In this document: positions 32,093 through 40,778 of the stretch, piece by piece
Layout: the number at the start of each line of letters is the position of its first letter
Position numbering within the stretch: the stretch's first letter is position 1
NCBI GenBank assembly: GCA_052387955.1
Contig: JBQTIQ010000043.1
Span: 1-50,537, forward strand
DNA from: JBQTIQ01 sp052387955
Lineage (GTDB): Bacteria; Actinomycetota; Acidimicrobiia; Acidimicrobiales; JACDCH01
DNA: 50,537 nt
Reading direction: 5' to 3'
The notes under the pieces: model-generated
Seen by the model: the letters and a program-made list of their open reading frames with translations, nothing else
What the model was told of the DNA's origin: nothing
Databases searched by the model: none
Translations under genes and position numbers: made by a program

Positions 32093-33253
32093 CTACCCGC
32101 GGTAGCGGCGGGGCACCCGGTTGATGCTGACGCTGCACACCACCTCGTAGGCGATGGTGTCGAGGCGGTCGGCCCAGTCCCATGCCGAGATGGCGTCGTC
32201 GCCCTGCTCACCGAACAGCACGACCTCGTCGCGCACCCGGACCTCTCCCTCGGCGCCGCAGTCGATCATCAACTGGTCCATGGTGACGGCACCGACGATG
32301 GGCCTTCGCCGCCCCCCGACCAAGACCTCGCCGCCGACGAGGCCGAGCCGGCGGGGGACCCCGTCGTAGTAGCCGATCGGGACGGTGGCGATGATCGTCG
32401 GCACCGGGCAGCGGTGATGGCGGCCGTAACTCACCGTCTCCCCGGCCTCGACCCGCTTCACGTGCGCGACCCGCGCCCGCAGCGTCATGGCCGGACGGAG
32501 GCCTTCAGCTTCGGGCATCTGGGAACGGGGCGACAGGCCGTACAGGGCGATGCCGGCCCGGACCAGGTCGAAGTGGCTCTCGGGGTGGGCCAACAATGCC
32601 GCCGAGTTGGCGGCATGGACGATGGCGGGCCGGATGCCGATGTCGGCCAGGGCCCGGCGGGCACCGTCGAAGCGGGCCAGTTGCTCGGTGGTGAAGTCGT
32701 CGTGGCCGGGGTCGTCGGCGGCGGCCAGGTGGGTCCAGACCCCTTCCAGTTCGAGTTCGGGGCACGCCACGATCAGTTCGGCGAGATGGCGGGCCGCCTC
32801 CGGCGACGCCCCGACCCGGTGCATCCCGGTGTCGATCTTGAGGTGCACGGGCAGCGGCCCGGACCGTCCCGACTGGCGGGCCGCGGCGGCCGCCGCCGCG
32901 ACCCCTTCCGCGGTGTAGACGGTGGGACGCACCCCGATCAAGGAGGCCAGGTCGCGCATCTGGCGGTGGGGCGGCTCGGCCATGACCAGCACCGGCTCGC
33001 GCCGTCGGCCCTGCCGACGCAGCTCGGCCGCCTCGTTGACCAGGGCGACGCCGAGCCAGGTGGCCCCGCCCTCGACCGCCGCCGCCGCCGCCCGGATGAT
33101 GCCGTGGCCGTAGCCCCATCCCTTGACCACCGCGCACAGCGCCGCGGTACCGGACTTCTTGCGCAGCAGGGCGGCGTTGTCGCGGATCGCACCGAGGTCG
33201 ACGTCGGCCCAGGCGTAGGGCCGGTCGTCGGGGTGGACCCCGGTGGGGGACAC
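32093..33253 (-). CDS. alr: Alanine racemase
   Basis: Alr is a PLP enzyme that makes D-alanine for peptidoglycan. The 386-residue product has the fold III TIM barrel and a C-terminal beta domain. The PLP-lysine motif reads VVKGWGYGHG where VKANAYGHG or VKADAYGHG is usual; the Lys and YGHG are kept. The second catalytic Tyr is in ETVSYGR, with IALYGLSP and TMDQLMID also present. The start is GTG at 33253, 13 bases after the CBS gene. Confidence 0.94.
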   Translation of the reverse strand: MSPTGVHPDDRPYAWADVDLGAIRDNAALLRKKSGTAALCAVVKGWGYGHGIIRAAAAAVEGGATWLGVALVNEAAELRRQGRRREPVLVMAEPPHRQMRDLASLIGVRPTVYTAEGVAAAAAAARQSGRSGPLPVHLKIDTGMHRVGASPEAARHLAELIVACPELELEGVWTHLAAADDPGHDDFTTEQLARFDGARRALADIGIRPAIVHAANSAALLAHPESHFDLVRAGIALYGLSPRSQMPEAEGLRPAMTLRARVAHVKRVEAGETVSYGRHHRCPVPTIIATVPIGYYDGVPRRLGLVGGEVLVGGRRRPIVGAVTMDQLMIDCGAEGEVRVRDEVVLFGEQGDDAISAWDWADRLDTIAYEVVCSVSINRVPRRYRG

Positions 33254-33266
33254 GACCGCCGCCCGT

Positions 33267-33731
33267 CTAACCGGCGGCGAGGATGGCCCGAAGGACGTCC
33301 TTCCGGGAGATCAGCCCGACGAGACGGCCGTCTCCGTCGAGGACCGGCAGCCGGGACAGCTCCTCGTCGTGCATCACGGTGGCGGCCCGCTCGATCGACT
33401 CGTCGGGGCCGCAGGTGAACGGTTCGTCGCTCATGACGTCGGCGACCCGGGCGCCGAGCGCTTTGCGCAGGTCGTCGTCGAAACGCTTCTGGCCCAGCTC
33501 GATCGACGCCCCCAGGATCGTCACCACCGTGGGGAAGTGCAGCTGGCTCTCGCGCACGATGAGGTCGGCGTCGGAGAGCATGCCCACAACCACGCCGGCG
33601 CCGTCGACCACCGGGGCGGCGTCGACACCGCTGTCGAGCAGGGTGCGCAACGCCGTCTCGACCGTGTCGTCGGGCGACAACGTCACCACCTCGGTCGTCA
33701 TGACGTCACGTACCGGCGAGAAGCGGTCCAT
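33267..33731 (-). CDS. Two-CBS-domain protein
   Basis: The 154-residue protein is made of two CBS domains: RDVMTTEVVTLSPDDTV..AL...LLDSG opening the first and VADVMSDEPFTCGPDESI opening the second. They are separated by a helical insert of about 35 residues. A stand-alone CBS pair usually senses adenine nucleotides; no catalytic partner is fused. The ATG at 33731 lies inside the end of the nnr gene (26-base overlap) with GGAGG upstream. It sits between NAD(P)HX repair and alr. Confidence 0.9.
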   Translation of the reverse strand: MDRFSPVRDVMTTEVVTLSPDDTVETALRTLLDSGVDAAPVVDGAGVVVGMLSDADLIVRESQLHFPTVVTILGASIELGQKRFDDDLRKALGARVADVMSDEPFTCGPDESIERAATVMHDEELSRLPVLDGDGRLVGLISRKDVLRAILAAG

Positions 33732-35091
33732 CGGCGCTGGCCTCCAGGTCGGCGAGAACGCAGGGGAGGTGATCGGCAACGTCGCCGGCGACGAGACCCC
33801 GGGCGAAGCCTAGGTGGCCGGCACGGCCGTGCAGCCACGCTCCCGCCGCCGCCGCCCGCGCCGGGACCATCCCCTGGGCCAGCAGGGCGCCGATGATGCC
33901 GGCCAGGACGTCGCCGGTGCCGGCCGTGGCCAGCCGGCTGTCCCCGGTGGTGGTGACCATCACGTCCCCGCCGGGCGTGGCCACGACGGTGGTCGGTCCC
34001 TTCAACAGGACGACCGCCCCGGTGGCAGCGGCCAGCCCCCGCGCCGCCGCGAACCGGTCGGGACCGGACTCGGTGCCGGCGAGGAGGGCGAACTCGCCGT
34101 CGTGGGGCGTGAGCACGACATGCTCGCCGAGCGTCGGCCGCCGGCCGAGGGCACGGAGCCCGTCGCCGTCGACCACCACGGGCACAGGCGAGTCGGCCAC
34201 CGCGGCGCGCACGGCGTCGGCGGCGGCGTTGTCCCGGCCCAGGCCCGGGCCGATCACCATGGCCCGGAACCGGTCCAGACCGGCCCGGAGTCCCCCACCG
34301 CTGTGCCCGCCACCGACGGCGGTGCGCACCACCTCGACCGGCGCCCGGCTGTCGTCGAGCACGGCTCCGCCGAGCACGCTGAGGCGCACGTAGCCCGCCC
34401 CGGCCCGCTGGGCGCCCCGGGCGGCGAGGATGGCGGCCCCTTCCATCCCTGCTGAACCGGCCACCACCCACACCGCCGAGTCCCACTTGTGGGCTTCGGG
34501 CCGCCGCCGAGGCAGCCATCGGGCCACGTCGTCGCCCTCGACCAGATGGGCACGGGCACGGCTGCAGTCGAGGCCGATGTCGGCCACGACGACCCTGCCG
34601 GCGTGGCCGCGGCCGGGGAACAGCACCAGGCCCGGCTTGGGGGCAGCGAAGGTCACGGTCACCTCGGCGTGCACCGCAGCCGGGCTGGCCCGGCCGGTGA
34701 GCCCGTCCACGCCGGAAGGGATGTCGACCGCCAGTACCGGCGTTCCTGGCGCCAGCCTCGGCGCCTCGTACTCGCCTCGGAACCCGGTGCCATAGGCGGC
34801 GTCGATGACCAGGTCGCACGGTCCGAGCAGGGTGCCGGGCGCCATCTCGTGCGCGTCGTGGACCTCGACGTGGGCGCCCCGCCGCCGCAGCCGGACGGCC
34901 GCCGCCCGTCCGTCGTTGCCGTTGTTGCCCTTTCCCGCCACCACCACGACACGGCGGCCATAGGCCTGGCCCAGCAGACGCAAGGCCTCCCGGGCGACGG
35001 CGGTCCCGGCCCGTTCGATGAGCACCGCCGTCGGTCCGGGGGCGTCGCGGTCGATCATCGCCATCTCCTCGGGCGTGACGATCGGTACCAC
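33706..35091 (-). CDS. Bifunctional NAD(P)HX epimerase/dehydratase (NnrE-NnrD)
   Basis: The fusion protein repairs hydrated NADH and NADPH. The N-terminal epimerase domain (about 1-205) has VVAGKGNNGNDG and VLAVDIPSGVDG. The C-terminal ADP/ATP-dependent dehydratase domain (about 215-455) has MVIGPGLGRD, LTPHDGEFALL and AGTGDVLAGIIGALLAQG. Total length is 461 residues. The GTG at 35091 is preferred: a CACAAT hexamer lies 6 bases upstream, and the open frame beyond it runs into the family 1 repeat. Confidence 0.93.
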   Translation of the reverse strand: MVPIVTPEEMAMIDRDAPGPTAVLIERAGTAVAREALRLLGQAYGRRVVVVAGKGNNGNDGRAAAVRLRRRGAHVEVHDAHEMAPGTLLGPCDLVIDAAYGTGFRGEYEAPRLAPGTPVLAVDIPSGVDGLTGRASPAAVHAEVTVTFAAPKPGLVLFPGRGHAGRVVVADIGLDCSRARAHLVEGDDVARWLPRRRPEAHKWDSAVWVVAGSAGMEGAAILAARGAQRAGAGYVRLSVLGGAVLDDSRAPVEVVRTAVGGGHSGGGLRAGLDRFRAMVIGPGLGRDNAAADAVRAAVADSPVPVVVDGDGLRALGRRPTLGEHVVLTPHDGEFALLAGTESGPDRFAAARGLAAATGAVVLLKGPTTVVATPGGDVMVTTTGDSRLATAGTGDVLAGIIGALLAQGMVPARAAAAGAWLHGRAGHLGFARGLVAGDVADHLPCVLADLEASADGPLLAGT

Positions 35092-35162
35092 CCGCCCATT
35101 GTGGTCCCGTGGGCGGCGCGGCCACGCCGGGGGCCGGCACCGGCTCACGTTCGCGGCGAGTG

Positions 35163-35222
35163 ATGCGAGCGCCGGAGCGCCAGCGCAGCGCGGCCGGGCG
35201 CGGCCTGCGTGGCCGGGGAACG
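35163..35222 (+). repeat. Dispersed stem-loop repeat family 1, single copy
   Basis: One copy begins ATGCGAGCGCCGGAGCGCC and ends TGGCCGGGGAACG. It lacks two bases in the middle relative to the 28611 copy. It lies in the 150-base gap between acpS and the NAD(P)HX repair gene, in plus orientation. Confidence 0.85.
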
Positions 35223-35241
35223 CAACCGGCAACGCGCCGCC

Positions 35242-35604
35242 CTATTCGGCGACCACCACCGCCACCGCGACCAGGCCGGAGTGGGTGATCGACACGTGCC
35301 ATCGTTCGACGCCCCTGGCCGCGGCCCGTCCGGCGGCCCCGCCGGCGAGCGAGATACTGGGTTCGCCGGCGTCCGAGCGCACCACCTCGACCTCACGGAA
35401 CTCGCACACGCCGATGACCTTGCGGACCGCTTCCTTGACCGCGAAGCGGGCGGCGTAGCGTTCGACCCGGGCCGGTGGGGCGACCGCCCGCTCGCAGTAG
35501 TCCCGCTCGGCGTCGGTGTACAGGCGCTGGGCCAGGGACGGGCGGCGGCGCAGGACGTCGGCGAACCGGTCGAGGTCGACGACATCGACCCCCAGGCCGA
35601 TCAC
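35242..35604 (-). CDS. acpS: Holo-[acyl-carrier-protein] synthase
   Basis: AcpS transfers phosphopantetheine from CoA to acyl carrier protein. The 120-residue product has the magnesium-binding GVDVVDLDRF, RYAARFAVKEAVRK with its Glu and Lys, and the C-terminal WHVSITHSG..A.A.VV. Length is typical. The start GTG overlaps the glmS-like stop by 4 bases (GTGA), so it is coupled. Confidence 0.95.
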   Translation of the reverse strand: MIGLGVDVVDLDRFADVLRRRPSLAQRLYTDAERDYCERAVAPPARVERYAARFAVKEAVRKVIGVCEFREVEVVRSDAGEPSISLAGGAAGRAAARGVERWHVSITHSGLVAVAVVVAE

Positions 35605-38600
35605 GGGCGCCAGCGGTCGGCGAGCTCGGTGATGGGCAGGGTCAGCAGGTCGACCACCGGCAGTTCGGCCATCCGGTCCTCCCGGAAGGCACCTTCGGTC
35701 TCGGTCACGGCGTCACGCAGGGCGGTGTAGCGGTTCCGGTACCCCTGCAACGCGCCGCGGGCGGCGGCCACCGGCAGCCTGTCCTCGAAGCGGACGTGCA
35801 GCACCGTGAGCCCGACCGTCTGGTTGTCCCTGGTCTCGGGGACGATCACGATCGTGCGGCCGTCCCGGCGGCCCTTGGTGACGAAGAGCTCGCGCTCGGC
35901 CGCCACCGTGCGCTTGGTGCCCCGCAGCAGGGGGTCACGCTCGGTCCGGGACGGGATGTCGGCCGCGATCCCCCGCTTGTCGATGATGAAGGCGGCCACG
36001 TCGTCAGCGATGGCCGGGTCACCCTCGATCCGGTATCGGGTGGAGCCGAGCACCTCCTCGACCGCCGGGTCGAGATCGGCCAGCGTCCGCAACACCTTGT
36101 AGCTGAGGGCGTCGCGGGGGGCGCCGGCGGCGAGGACCGCTCCCGCCAGCGGGACCTGCAGCAAGGTCTCGTCCGCTCGCGAGATGCCCACCGTGACCGT
36201 CTTGGCCTGGTGCTTGATGGCGTCGATGGGCCGGGTCAGCTCGTCGACGGCCTGCGTCAGCCCGCCGGTGAGATCGTCGAGCACGACCGCCGGGGTGCCG
36301 ATGCGGCCGTGTTCGACCTGGTAGTTCTCCAACGGGGTCACCCCCAGGGCGTAACGGAACAGCGACGCCAGGTGCACCGCGGTCGACGCCTCGAGGTGGC
36401 CGTCGTAGGTGCCGGCCCGCAGCCCGTCGAAGAAGCGCGCCGACTGGGGCCCGAACGCCGGCCGGAGCCGGCGCAGGAGGCTGTCGCCGTTGCGGAGAGT
36501 GCCGCCGTCGGGCGCAGCCAGGGCCTGTTCGATCGCGGCGCGCGCCTCTCGCAGGGGCCGGGCCAGGGCGTCGATGGCCAGGGCCGCCTCGTAGCCGAAG
36601 AGGTGCCCGACCATGACCGAGAGCACGAACGACAGCCGGGGATGGGTCGTGGGCACCTTGAGCACGGCGAGGGCAGCGGTGAAGCGCTCTTCGCCGTCGT
36701 CGGCGATGACGATCGGCGCCGCCTGGTGGGCCCGGTAGATCGCCACCTCCTTGGCGACGTCGTCGGCGGTCGAACCGTGCAGCCCGGCGGCGCACACGAT
36801 GACCATCGGTTCCGAGGACAGGTCGACGTGCTTCTTGTCCTCGGTGGCGTCGCAGGCGATCGCCTTGTAGCAGAGCTCGGAAAGCTTGATGCGCAGCTCG
36901 GCGGCGGCGATCCGGTTGCTGCCGTTGCCGACGATGGCCCAGTGCCGCCGCGACGGCGCGTAGGCCTGGGCCGCGGCGGCGATGTCCGCCCGTCGGCCGA
37001 GCACCACTTCGAGGGCGGAGGGCAGGTCGCGCATCGCCGCCAGGACCTCGGGGTCGGGAGTGCCACCAACCTCCTCGGCGATCGCCGCCGCCAGCACGAA
37101 GCCGGCTGCGATCTGGGCGTAGAACGCCTTCGTGGACGCCACCGACATCTCGACGTCACGGCCGTCCGACGTGTAGAGCACACCGTCGGCCTTGTCGGTC
37201 AGGTCGCTGTTGCGTCGGTTCACGATGGCGATGACGAACGCGCCGCGCCCTCTCACCAGGTCGACGGTGCGGTTCGTGTCGGTGGTCGTGCCCGACTGGC
37301 TGATGGCGATGACCAGCGTGTCGGACATGTCGTCGCGCAGGCCGAAGCCCGACAGCTCGGTGGCGGGGACGGCCTCGACCCGCATCGGTGTCTCGGTGCA
37401 CATCGAGTCGAGCATCAGGGCCAGGCTCTGGCCGGCGACGGCGGCGGTGCCCTGGCCGATGACCACGACCCGCCGGACGGCGCCGGACGCCAACGCCGCC
37501 CGGATCGGGCCGGTGAGCGCACCGGGCCCGGGCTCGGCCCTGAGCACCGGCCGGCCGTCGCCGCCGGGGCGCTCGACCAGCTTGCCCCGCAGCGTCTTGC
37601 GGAACGACGCCGGCGCCTCGGTGATCTCCTTCAGCAGGAAATGGGCGAACCCGCCCCGGTCGATATCGCGGGTCGTGATCTGGGCCTGGACGACGTCGCT
37701 CCCGTCGACCGACAGCACCGTCCCGTCGTAGGCGGTCCGGGTGATGCCCGCGAGCGTGCCGGCTCGGGCCCCGTCGAGCACGAACACCTGGCCCCGGCTG
37801 GCGTTGGGGTTCTCGGGATTGGCCGGCGTCTCGCCGTCCAGGCGAACGTACCGGGCGGTCTCCTCCACCACGCCGTAGGGCTCGCTGGCGACGACGTAGA
37901 CGTCCTCGGCGAGGCCGACGTAGAGAGCCTGGCCCGAGCCTCGCAGGGCGAGCAGCAACTTGTCGGGGGCAGCGGCGGCGTTGGCCGCGATCGCCACCGA
38001 GCCTTCGAAGACGGCGACGGTGCGCCGGAACGCCTCGTCGAGGCCGAGCGAGTCGTCGAGCCGCCGCGACACCAGGATGGGGACGACTTTGGAGTCTGTG
38101 GTGATCTCGGCGGCGATACGCAGCCCTTCGCCCGCCTTCAGGTCGGCGTAGTTGTCGACGTCGCCGTTGACGGCGCCGACCACGTAGCTACCGGCACGAC
38201 CGCTCTCGTCAGAGTTCAGGGGATGGGCGTTGGCCTCGCTGACGATCCCGACGCTGGCCCAGCGGGTGTGACCCAGCACGGTGACCTCGGCCCCCGGCTG
38301 CGCCAGCGCCAGCCGCAGCACGTCGTCGGCCGTGATGGCCCGGCGCAGGGCCCGGGTGTTGTCCCCGAGTTCGCCGATCTCGGCCGCCGCCTTGTAGACG
38401 AAGCTGAGCATGCCGTCGACGCAGCGCACCGAGCGGTCACCGAATCGGGGGTCGGACTCGCGGCCGTCGAGCATCGCGGCGACGGGGCCGGCGCCAGCCA
38501 GGTCGAGCCCGTGGCCCCGGACCAGGAGGTGGACCCCGGCCGAATCGCGTCCCCGCACCTCGAGCCGGTCGAGGGCGCTCAGAACCACCTGGACCGACGT

Positions 38601-39059
38601 GAATGCCTCGACGGCGGCGGCGGCGGCGTCGACACCGGCCATCTCGGCCACCATCCGGGCGGTCCGCAGCCGGTCACAGCGGATGCTCCAGGCTGCGTCC
38701 TTCACCGCTACCAGAGCGGCGTTGGTCCGCTCCAGCTCGTGGACGCTCAGGCTCGTGTCGCGATCGAGGCGCCGTTCGAGCGTCTGTACCGCCGCCTCGA
38801 CCTCGGACACGTCCCGCTCGACGGTCGAGGCCAGGACCAGGTCCCCCAGCAACGCCTGCACGCCGGGGACGCCGGCCAACAGCCGCTCGACGTGGCGCAG
38901 GGCGCCGCCGACCGCACCCAGCGTCTGCGCCAACGCCGCCGGGTCATCGGCCGGCGCTCGCAGTTGGCCGGCCAGCGGTGCGAGGGCGTCGAGGACGTCG
39001 GCCGCCTCGGGCACCGCCCGCCGTGCCCGCCGGCGGACCACCGCCACGATGCCGCACAT
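35601..39059 (-). CDS. glmS: Giant glutamine-fructose-6-phosphate aminotransferase (GlmS-like, 1152 residues)
   Basis: GlmS makes glucosamine-6-phosphate from glutamine and fructose-6-phosphate for cell-wall sugars. The order is right: MCGIVAVV with the N-terminal Cys nucleophile, RGRDSAG (169-175), GHTRWASVG (263-271), AVNGDVDNYADL, first SIS domain (AISQSGTT, about 585-592; VASTKAF) and second SIS domain (GNGSNRIAAAELRIKLSE). The normal length is about 610. Here an insert of about 140 residues separates Cys2 from RGRDSAG, a second of about 45 follows, and at least 190 residues extend the C-terminus. HQAKTVTVG near residue 953 resembles the usual C-terminal catalytic-Lys tail, but a match further upstream is also possible. 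ATG at 39059 is required to expose Cys2. It overlaps acpS, and glmM lies upstream. Confidence 0.88.
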   Translation of the reverse strand: MCGIVAVVRRRARRAVPEAADVLDALAPLAGQLRAPADDPAALAQTLGAVGGALRHVERLLAGVPGVQALLGDLVLASTVERDVSEVEAAVQTLERRLDRDTSLSVHELERTNAALVAVKDAAWSIRCDRLRTARMVAEMAGVDAAAAAVEAFTSVQVVLSALDRLEVRGRDSAGVHLLVRGHGLDLAGAGPVAAMLDGRESDPRFGDRSVRCVDGMLSFVYKAAAEIGELGDNTRALRRAITADDVLRLALAQPGAEVTVLGHTRWASVGIVSEANAHPLNSDESGRAGSYVVGAVNGDVDNYADLKAGEGLRIAAEITTDSKVVPILVSRRLDDSLGLDEAFRRTVAVFEGSVAIAANAAAAPDKLLLALRGSGQALYVGLAEDVYVVASEPYGVVEETARYVRLDGETPANPENPNASRGQVFVLDGARAGTLAGITRTAYDGTVLSVDGSDVVQAQITTRDIDRGGFAHFLLKEITEAPASFRKTLRGKLVERPGGDGRPVLRAEPGPGALTGPIRAALASGAVRRVVVIGQGTAAVAGQSLALMLDSMCTETPMRVEAVPATELSGFGLRDDMSDTLVIAISQSGTTTDTNRTVDLVRGRGAFVIAIVNRRNSDLTDKADGVLYTSDGRDVEMSVASTKAFYAQIAAGFVLAAAIAEEVGGTPDPEVLAAMRDLPSALEVVLGRRADIAAAAQAYAPSRRHWAIVGNGSNRIAAAELRIKLSELCYKAIACDATEDKKHVDLSSEPMVIVCAAGLHGSTADDVAKEVAIYRAHQAAPIVIADDGEERFTAALAVLKVPTTHPRLSFVLSVMVGHLFGYEAALAIDALARPLREARAAIEQALAAPDGGTLRNGDSLLRRLRPAFGPQSARFFDGLRAGTYDGHLEASTAVHLASLFRYALGVTPLENYQVEHGRIGTPAVVLDDLTGGLTQAVDELTRPIDAIKHQAKTVTVGISRADETLLQVPLAGAVLAAGAPRDALSYKVLRTLADLDPAVEEVLGSTRYRIEGDPAIADDVAAFIIDKRGIAADIPSRTERDPLLRGTKRTVAAERELFVTKGRRDGRTIVIVPETRDNQTVGLTVLHVRFEDRLPVAAARGALQGYRNRYTALRDAVTETEGAFREDRMAELPVVDLLTLPITELADRWRP

Positions 39060-39393
39060 GAGGGGCCGAGGGTAACGCATTGCTTGTCGCGTTCCCCGGC
39101 CACGCAGGCCGCGCCCGGCCCCGCCTGCGCTGGCGCTCCGACGCTCGCATCAACCCCCGGCCAGGCCCGACGTAACGCCTGCCTCCCCAACCACCCAGGC
39201 CCCGCCCGGCCCCGCCCGCGCTGGCGCTCCGACGCTCGCATCAACCCCCGGCCAGGCCCGACGTAACGCCGGCCTCCCCAACCACCCAGGCCCCGCCCGG
39301 CCCCGCCCCGCGCTGGCGCTCCGACGCTCGCAACAACCCCCGGCCGGGCCCGACGTGGCGAACGGTCGAGGCTCGGCGGCGGTCGGGCGCTGG
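39060..39393. other. Repeat-filled glmM-glmS intergenic region
   Basis: No gene is visible in these 334 bases. Almost all of it is the family 1 repeat array listed separately. The glmS-like leader (39060-39089) directly abuts the end of the nearest repeat, so the message probably carries repeat sequence just upstream of its start codon. Confidence 0.7.
39090..39350 (-). repeat. Dispersed stem-loop repeat family 1, array of three (91-92-bp period)
   Basis: Three units on the minus strand, with ACGCTCGCA recurring at 39141 and 39232 and ACGCTCGC at 39324 (periods 91 and 92). The unit nearest glmS is closest to the consensus. The other two have diverged together (CCTCCCCAACCACCCAGGCC replaces the CCCCGGCCACGCAGGCC side), and the third has lost the initial ATG. 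This suggests local duplication after divergence. Confidence 0.85.
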
Positions 39394-40746
39394 TCAGCCG
39401 GAGGACGACGGGGGCGACGAGGCGGCGCCGGCGAGGCGGTCGGCCACGGCTCGGGCCTGGGCTTCGGTCGGTGCCTCGACCATCACTCGCAGGAGCGGCT
39501 CGGTACCGCTCGGGCGGACCAGGACCCGGCCCCGTTGGCCGAGCTCGGCGGCAGCGGCGGCGATGTCGGGGCCGATCCGCTCGGCCATCTCGGCGGCGGT
39601 GACGGGCGCCGCCACCGCCACATTGCGCAAGACCTGGGGCAGCCGGTGCACGACCGAGGCCAGCTCGGCCACCCCCCGCCCGGAGCGGGACACCACGTCC
39701 AGCAGTTGGACGCCGGTGAGCAGACCGTCCCCGGTGGTGGCCAGGTCGCGGAAGATCACGTGGCCCGACTGCTCACCACCGACCTCGAAGCCGCCCGACT
39801 CCAACGCCTGCAGCACGTTGCGGTCGCCCACCGCGGTCTCGACGACGGCAATCCCGTTGTCGGCCATGGCCAGGCGCAGCCCCAGGTTGCTCATCACGGT
39901 CACGACCACGGTGGCCCCGGCGAGCACCCCCCGCTGGTGTCGGTCGAGGGCACAGACGGCAACGAGTTGGTCGCCGTCGACGACGGTGCCGGCATGGTCG
40001 ACGGCAACGACGCGGTCGGCGTCGCCGTCGAAGGCGAGGCCGGCGTCGGCGCCGGCCTCGACCACCGCCCCCTGGAGGTCGGACGGGTACGTCGAACCAC
40101 AACCCTCGTTGATGTTGGTGCCGTCGGGCTCGCCGTGGATGACGGTCACCTCGGCCCCCAGGCGCCGCAGGACATGGGGGGCGATGGTGGTGGCGGCCCC
40201 GTTGGCGCAGTCGACCACCAGGCGCAAGCCGTCGAGGCGGCGCCCGCCGATCGAGGACAGCACCGAGCCGGCGTAGCCGAGGAGGCGCTCGGCGCCGGGC
40301 CCGACCGCACCCACCGCTGCCCCTACGGGCGGGGTGGGCGACGGCCCGTCGCCGGCGAGGAGCCGGTCGAGCTCGGCCTCGAGGGCACGTTCGGTGTCGT
40401 CGGCCAGCTTGCGGCCGCCGGCGGCGAAGAGCTTGACGCCGTTGTCGGAGAAGGGGTTGTGCGAGGCGGACAGCACCACCGCGGGCACGTTCTCGTCCGC
40501 TGACGCCCACGCCACCGCCGGGGTCGGCACCACCCCCATGAGCACGACGTCGACCCCTTCGGAGGCGGCGCCGGCCGCCACGGCCGCCTCCAGCAACGGC
40601 CCCGACCGCCGGGTGTCGCGACCGACCAGGAGGCGCTCGCCCCCCAACTGCCGGGCCGCGGCCCGGCCCACGGCGACCGCCAGCTCGACGGTGACGTGGA
40701 GGTTGGCAACGCCTCGAAGGCCGTCGGTGCCGAACCGAACGGCCAT
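39394..40746 (-). CDS. glmM: Phosphoglucosamine mutase
   Basis: GlmM converts glucosamine-6-phosphate to glucosamine-1-phosphate in UDP-GlcNAc synthesis. The 450-residue product has FGTDGLRGVAN, the phosphoserine loop LSASHNPFSDNG, the metal-binding FDGDADRV, the sugar-binding GGEQSGHVIF and the C-terminal RPSGTEPLLRVMVE. The ATG at 40746 is the standard start; five extra codons upstream are not needed. It lies 32 bases after rpsI and precedes the glmS-like gene, so consecutive steps are adjacent. Confidence 0.95.
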   Translation of the reverse strand: MAVRFGTDGLRGVANLHVTVELAVAVGRAAARQLGGERLLVGRDTRRSGPLLEAAVAAGAASEGVDVVLMGVVPTPAVAWASADENVPAVVLSASHNPFSDNGVKLFAAGGRKLADDTERALEAELDRLLAGDGPSPTPPVGAAVGAVGPGAERLLGYAGSVLSSIGGRRLDGLRLVVDCANGAATTIAPHVLRRLGAEVTVIHGEPDGTNINEGCGSTYPSDLQGAVVEAGADAGLAFDGDADRVVAVDHAGTVVDGDQLVAVCALDRHQRGVLAGATVVVTVMSNLGLRLAMADNGIAVVETAVGDRNVLQALESGGFEVGGEQSGHVIFRDLATTGDGLLTGVQLLDVVSRSGRGVAELASVVHRLPQVLRNVAVAAPVTAAEMAERIGPDIAAAAAELGQRGRVLVRPSGTEPLLRVMVEAPTEAQARAVADRLAGAASSPPSSSG

Positions 40747-40778
40747 GCCCCGGCCCGGCACCCGGTGGACCGGTGTCG

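Noticed and set aside
35475..39266. Very long open frame on the plus strand opposite the glmS-like gene (over 1200 codons).
   Set aside because: It mirrors the codon phase of glmS in high-GC DNA, has low-complexity composition and shows no recognisable domain. The minus-strand gene is clearly real.
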